From: Priapulus caudatus | Taxonomy: Eukaryota > Priapulida > Priapulimorpha > Priapulimorphida > Priapulidae | Direction: 5' to 3' | NCBI RefSeq assembly: GCF_000485595.1 | Contig: NW_014577119.1 | Location: 381,460 to 409,283 of the forward strand | Length of the DNA stretch: 27,824 nucleotides | The notes under the pieces: generated by a model | The model's input: the letters and a program-made list of their open reading frames with translations, nothing else | Database searches by the model: none | What the model was told of the DNA's origin: nothing | Part shown: positions 26,901 through 27,824 of the stretch, in pieces | How positions within the stretch are numbered: position 1 is the stretch's first letter | Layout: every line of letters begins with the position of its first letter | Made by a program: the position numbers and the translations under genes

Positions 26901-27824
26901 TTATAAACACAGGTCTACATATAAAAATTTCTTTCAGAAATCTATGCTGAGATACCCGCTAACCATAATAAATGCATATTCATCAGAAAATATAGCTTTT
27001 GTGGTGAGATATTGCGCATGCGCTAACCCTCTAACATAGCCAGATTGTGTACTGATTAGCATATACAGCGGACACCTTACATGCAAGGTATTCGTCCTAT
27101 TTCTCAAGTGAGGTCTACGGATGGTATGTTATCATATAAATCTATGCGGGGATACCTGCTCTTCATTTTAAATGCATAATCTTTGCAAAATATTATTCTT
27201 CTCATGAGATATTGGGCATGCGCGAGCACCGTTTCAGTCGCACAGAACGGATTGAAGCAAACTGCATGATATAGCTTGCTGAGTGAGAGAGGGGTGAGAC
27301 ACTGAGGACAGACGGCAGGGAAGATAGCTGAGGGCGGTAGACGAAGAAGGAGTACAAGCGAAGGGCAAGAATGGCAGTGGAAAAACGGGAGGGAATAAAG
27401 TAAAAGTTTTGCACCCTGCAGGCTAGGGCGCTCTCCTAATTATAAACACAGGTTCACATATAAAAATTTATTTCTGAAATCTATGCTGAGATACCCACTA
27501 ACCATAATAAATGCAGATTCATCAGAAAATATAGCTTCTGTGGTGAGATATTGCGCATGCGCTAACACTCTAATGTAGCCAAATTGTGTACTGATTGGCA
27601 TATGGAGCGGACACCTTACATGCAAGGTATTCGTCTTATTTCTTAAGTGAGGTCTACGGATAGTTTGTTATCATATAAATCTTCTGGGATACCTGCTCTT
27701 CATTTTAAATGCATAATTTTCGCAAAATATTCTTCTCATGAGATATTGCGCTAGCGCGAGCACCGTTTCCGGCGCTCAGAACGGACTGAAGCAAACTGCA
27801 TGATATAGCTTGCTGAGTGAGAGA
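23953..27824. repeat. satellite array, unit about 540 bp, seven copies, continuing past the right edge
   Basis: The landmark GCTTGCTG (or its variant) recurs near 23953, 24494, 25059, 25642, 26175, 26735, 27274 and 27808, giving intervals of about 541, 565, 583, 533, 560, 539 and 534. Shared blocks in order are: CTGAGGACAGACGGCAGG; GGCGGTAGACGAAGAAGGAG; CACCCTGCAGGCTAGGGCGC; AATTATAAACACAGGT; AAATCTATGCTGAGATACC; a GCGCATGCGC-type palindrome followed by TAAC; CAGCGGACACCTTACATGC; AAATCTATGCTGGGATACC; a second palindrome followed by GAGCACC; and AGAACGGACTGAAGCAAACT. The two CTATGCTG-GATACC blocks, each followed by AAATGCATA and a palindrome, show that the unit contains two diverged related segments. 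No protein family is recognised in it. The left edge is sharp in that no landmark is seen before about 23930. Confidence 0.92.

Overview
The window looks like nuclear DNA of an invertebrate animal. It carries spliced genes with GT-AG introns whose exons match metazoan proteins, short TTAGGG/CCCTAA runs, and abundant eukaryotic transposable elements and satellites. There are no bacterial operons or ribosome-binding sites. The species cannot be fixed from the sequence alone.

Layout: (1) 371-694 (+) is the last coding exon of an ANKRD45-like gene, with the rest of the gene left of the window. (2) 837-1228 holds the 3' end of a non-LTR retrotransposon (-) beside a (CT)n tract. (3) 3450-9862 (-) is a complete SURF4 cargo-receptor gene in four exons. 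Its 17-codon first exon lies 5 kb from exon 2, and that first intron is full of inverted-repeat elements. (4) 9863-12078 is the interval between the divergent SURF4 and EXD3 genes, holding two short terminal-inverted-repeat elements, a purine-rich simple repeat and ACTG-rich low-complexity DNA. (5) 12079-21533 (+) is a complete 15-exon EXD3 (mut-7 homologue) gene whose joined exons give 963 codons plus stop. Intron 12 carries a 15-bp minisatellite of about 66 copies. (6) 21534-23952 is intergenic DNA with microsatellites. (7) 23953-27824 is a satellite array with a unit of about 540 bp that runs off the right edge.

ANKRD45 and SURF4 converge (3' to 3'); SURF4 and EXD3 diverge (5' to 5'). The three genes have no evident shared pathway: a cilium/cell-division-associated ankyrin protein, an ER-Golgi cargo receptor, and a DEDDy exonuclease with a Mut7-C RNase domain. 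The unusual material is non-genic: at least seven inverted-repeat structures, two of which are sequence-unrelated elements that both have 6-bp target duplications and same-strand motif arrays at both ends; an E-box-bearing minisatellite; and a satellite whose unit is built from two related halves, each carrying a GCGCATGCGC-like palindrome. No new enzymatic or defence system was found.
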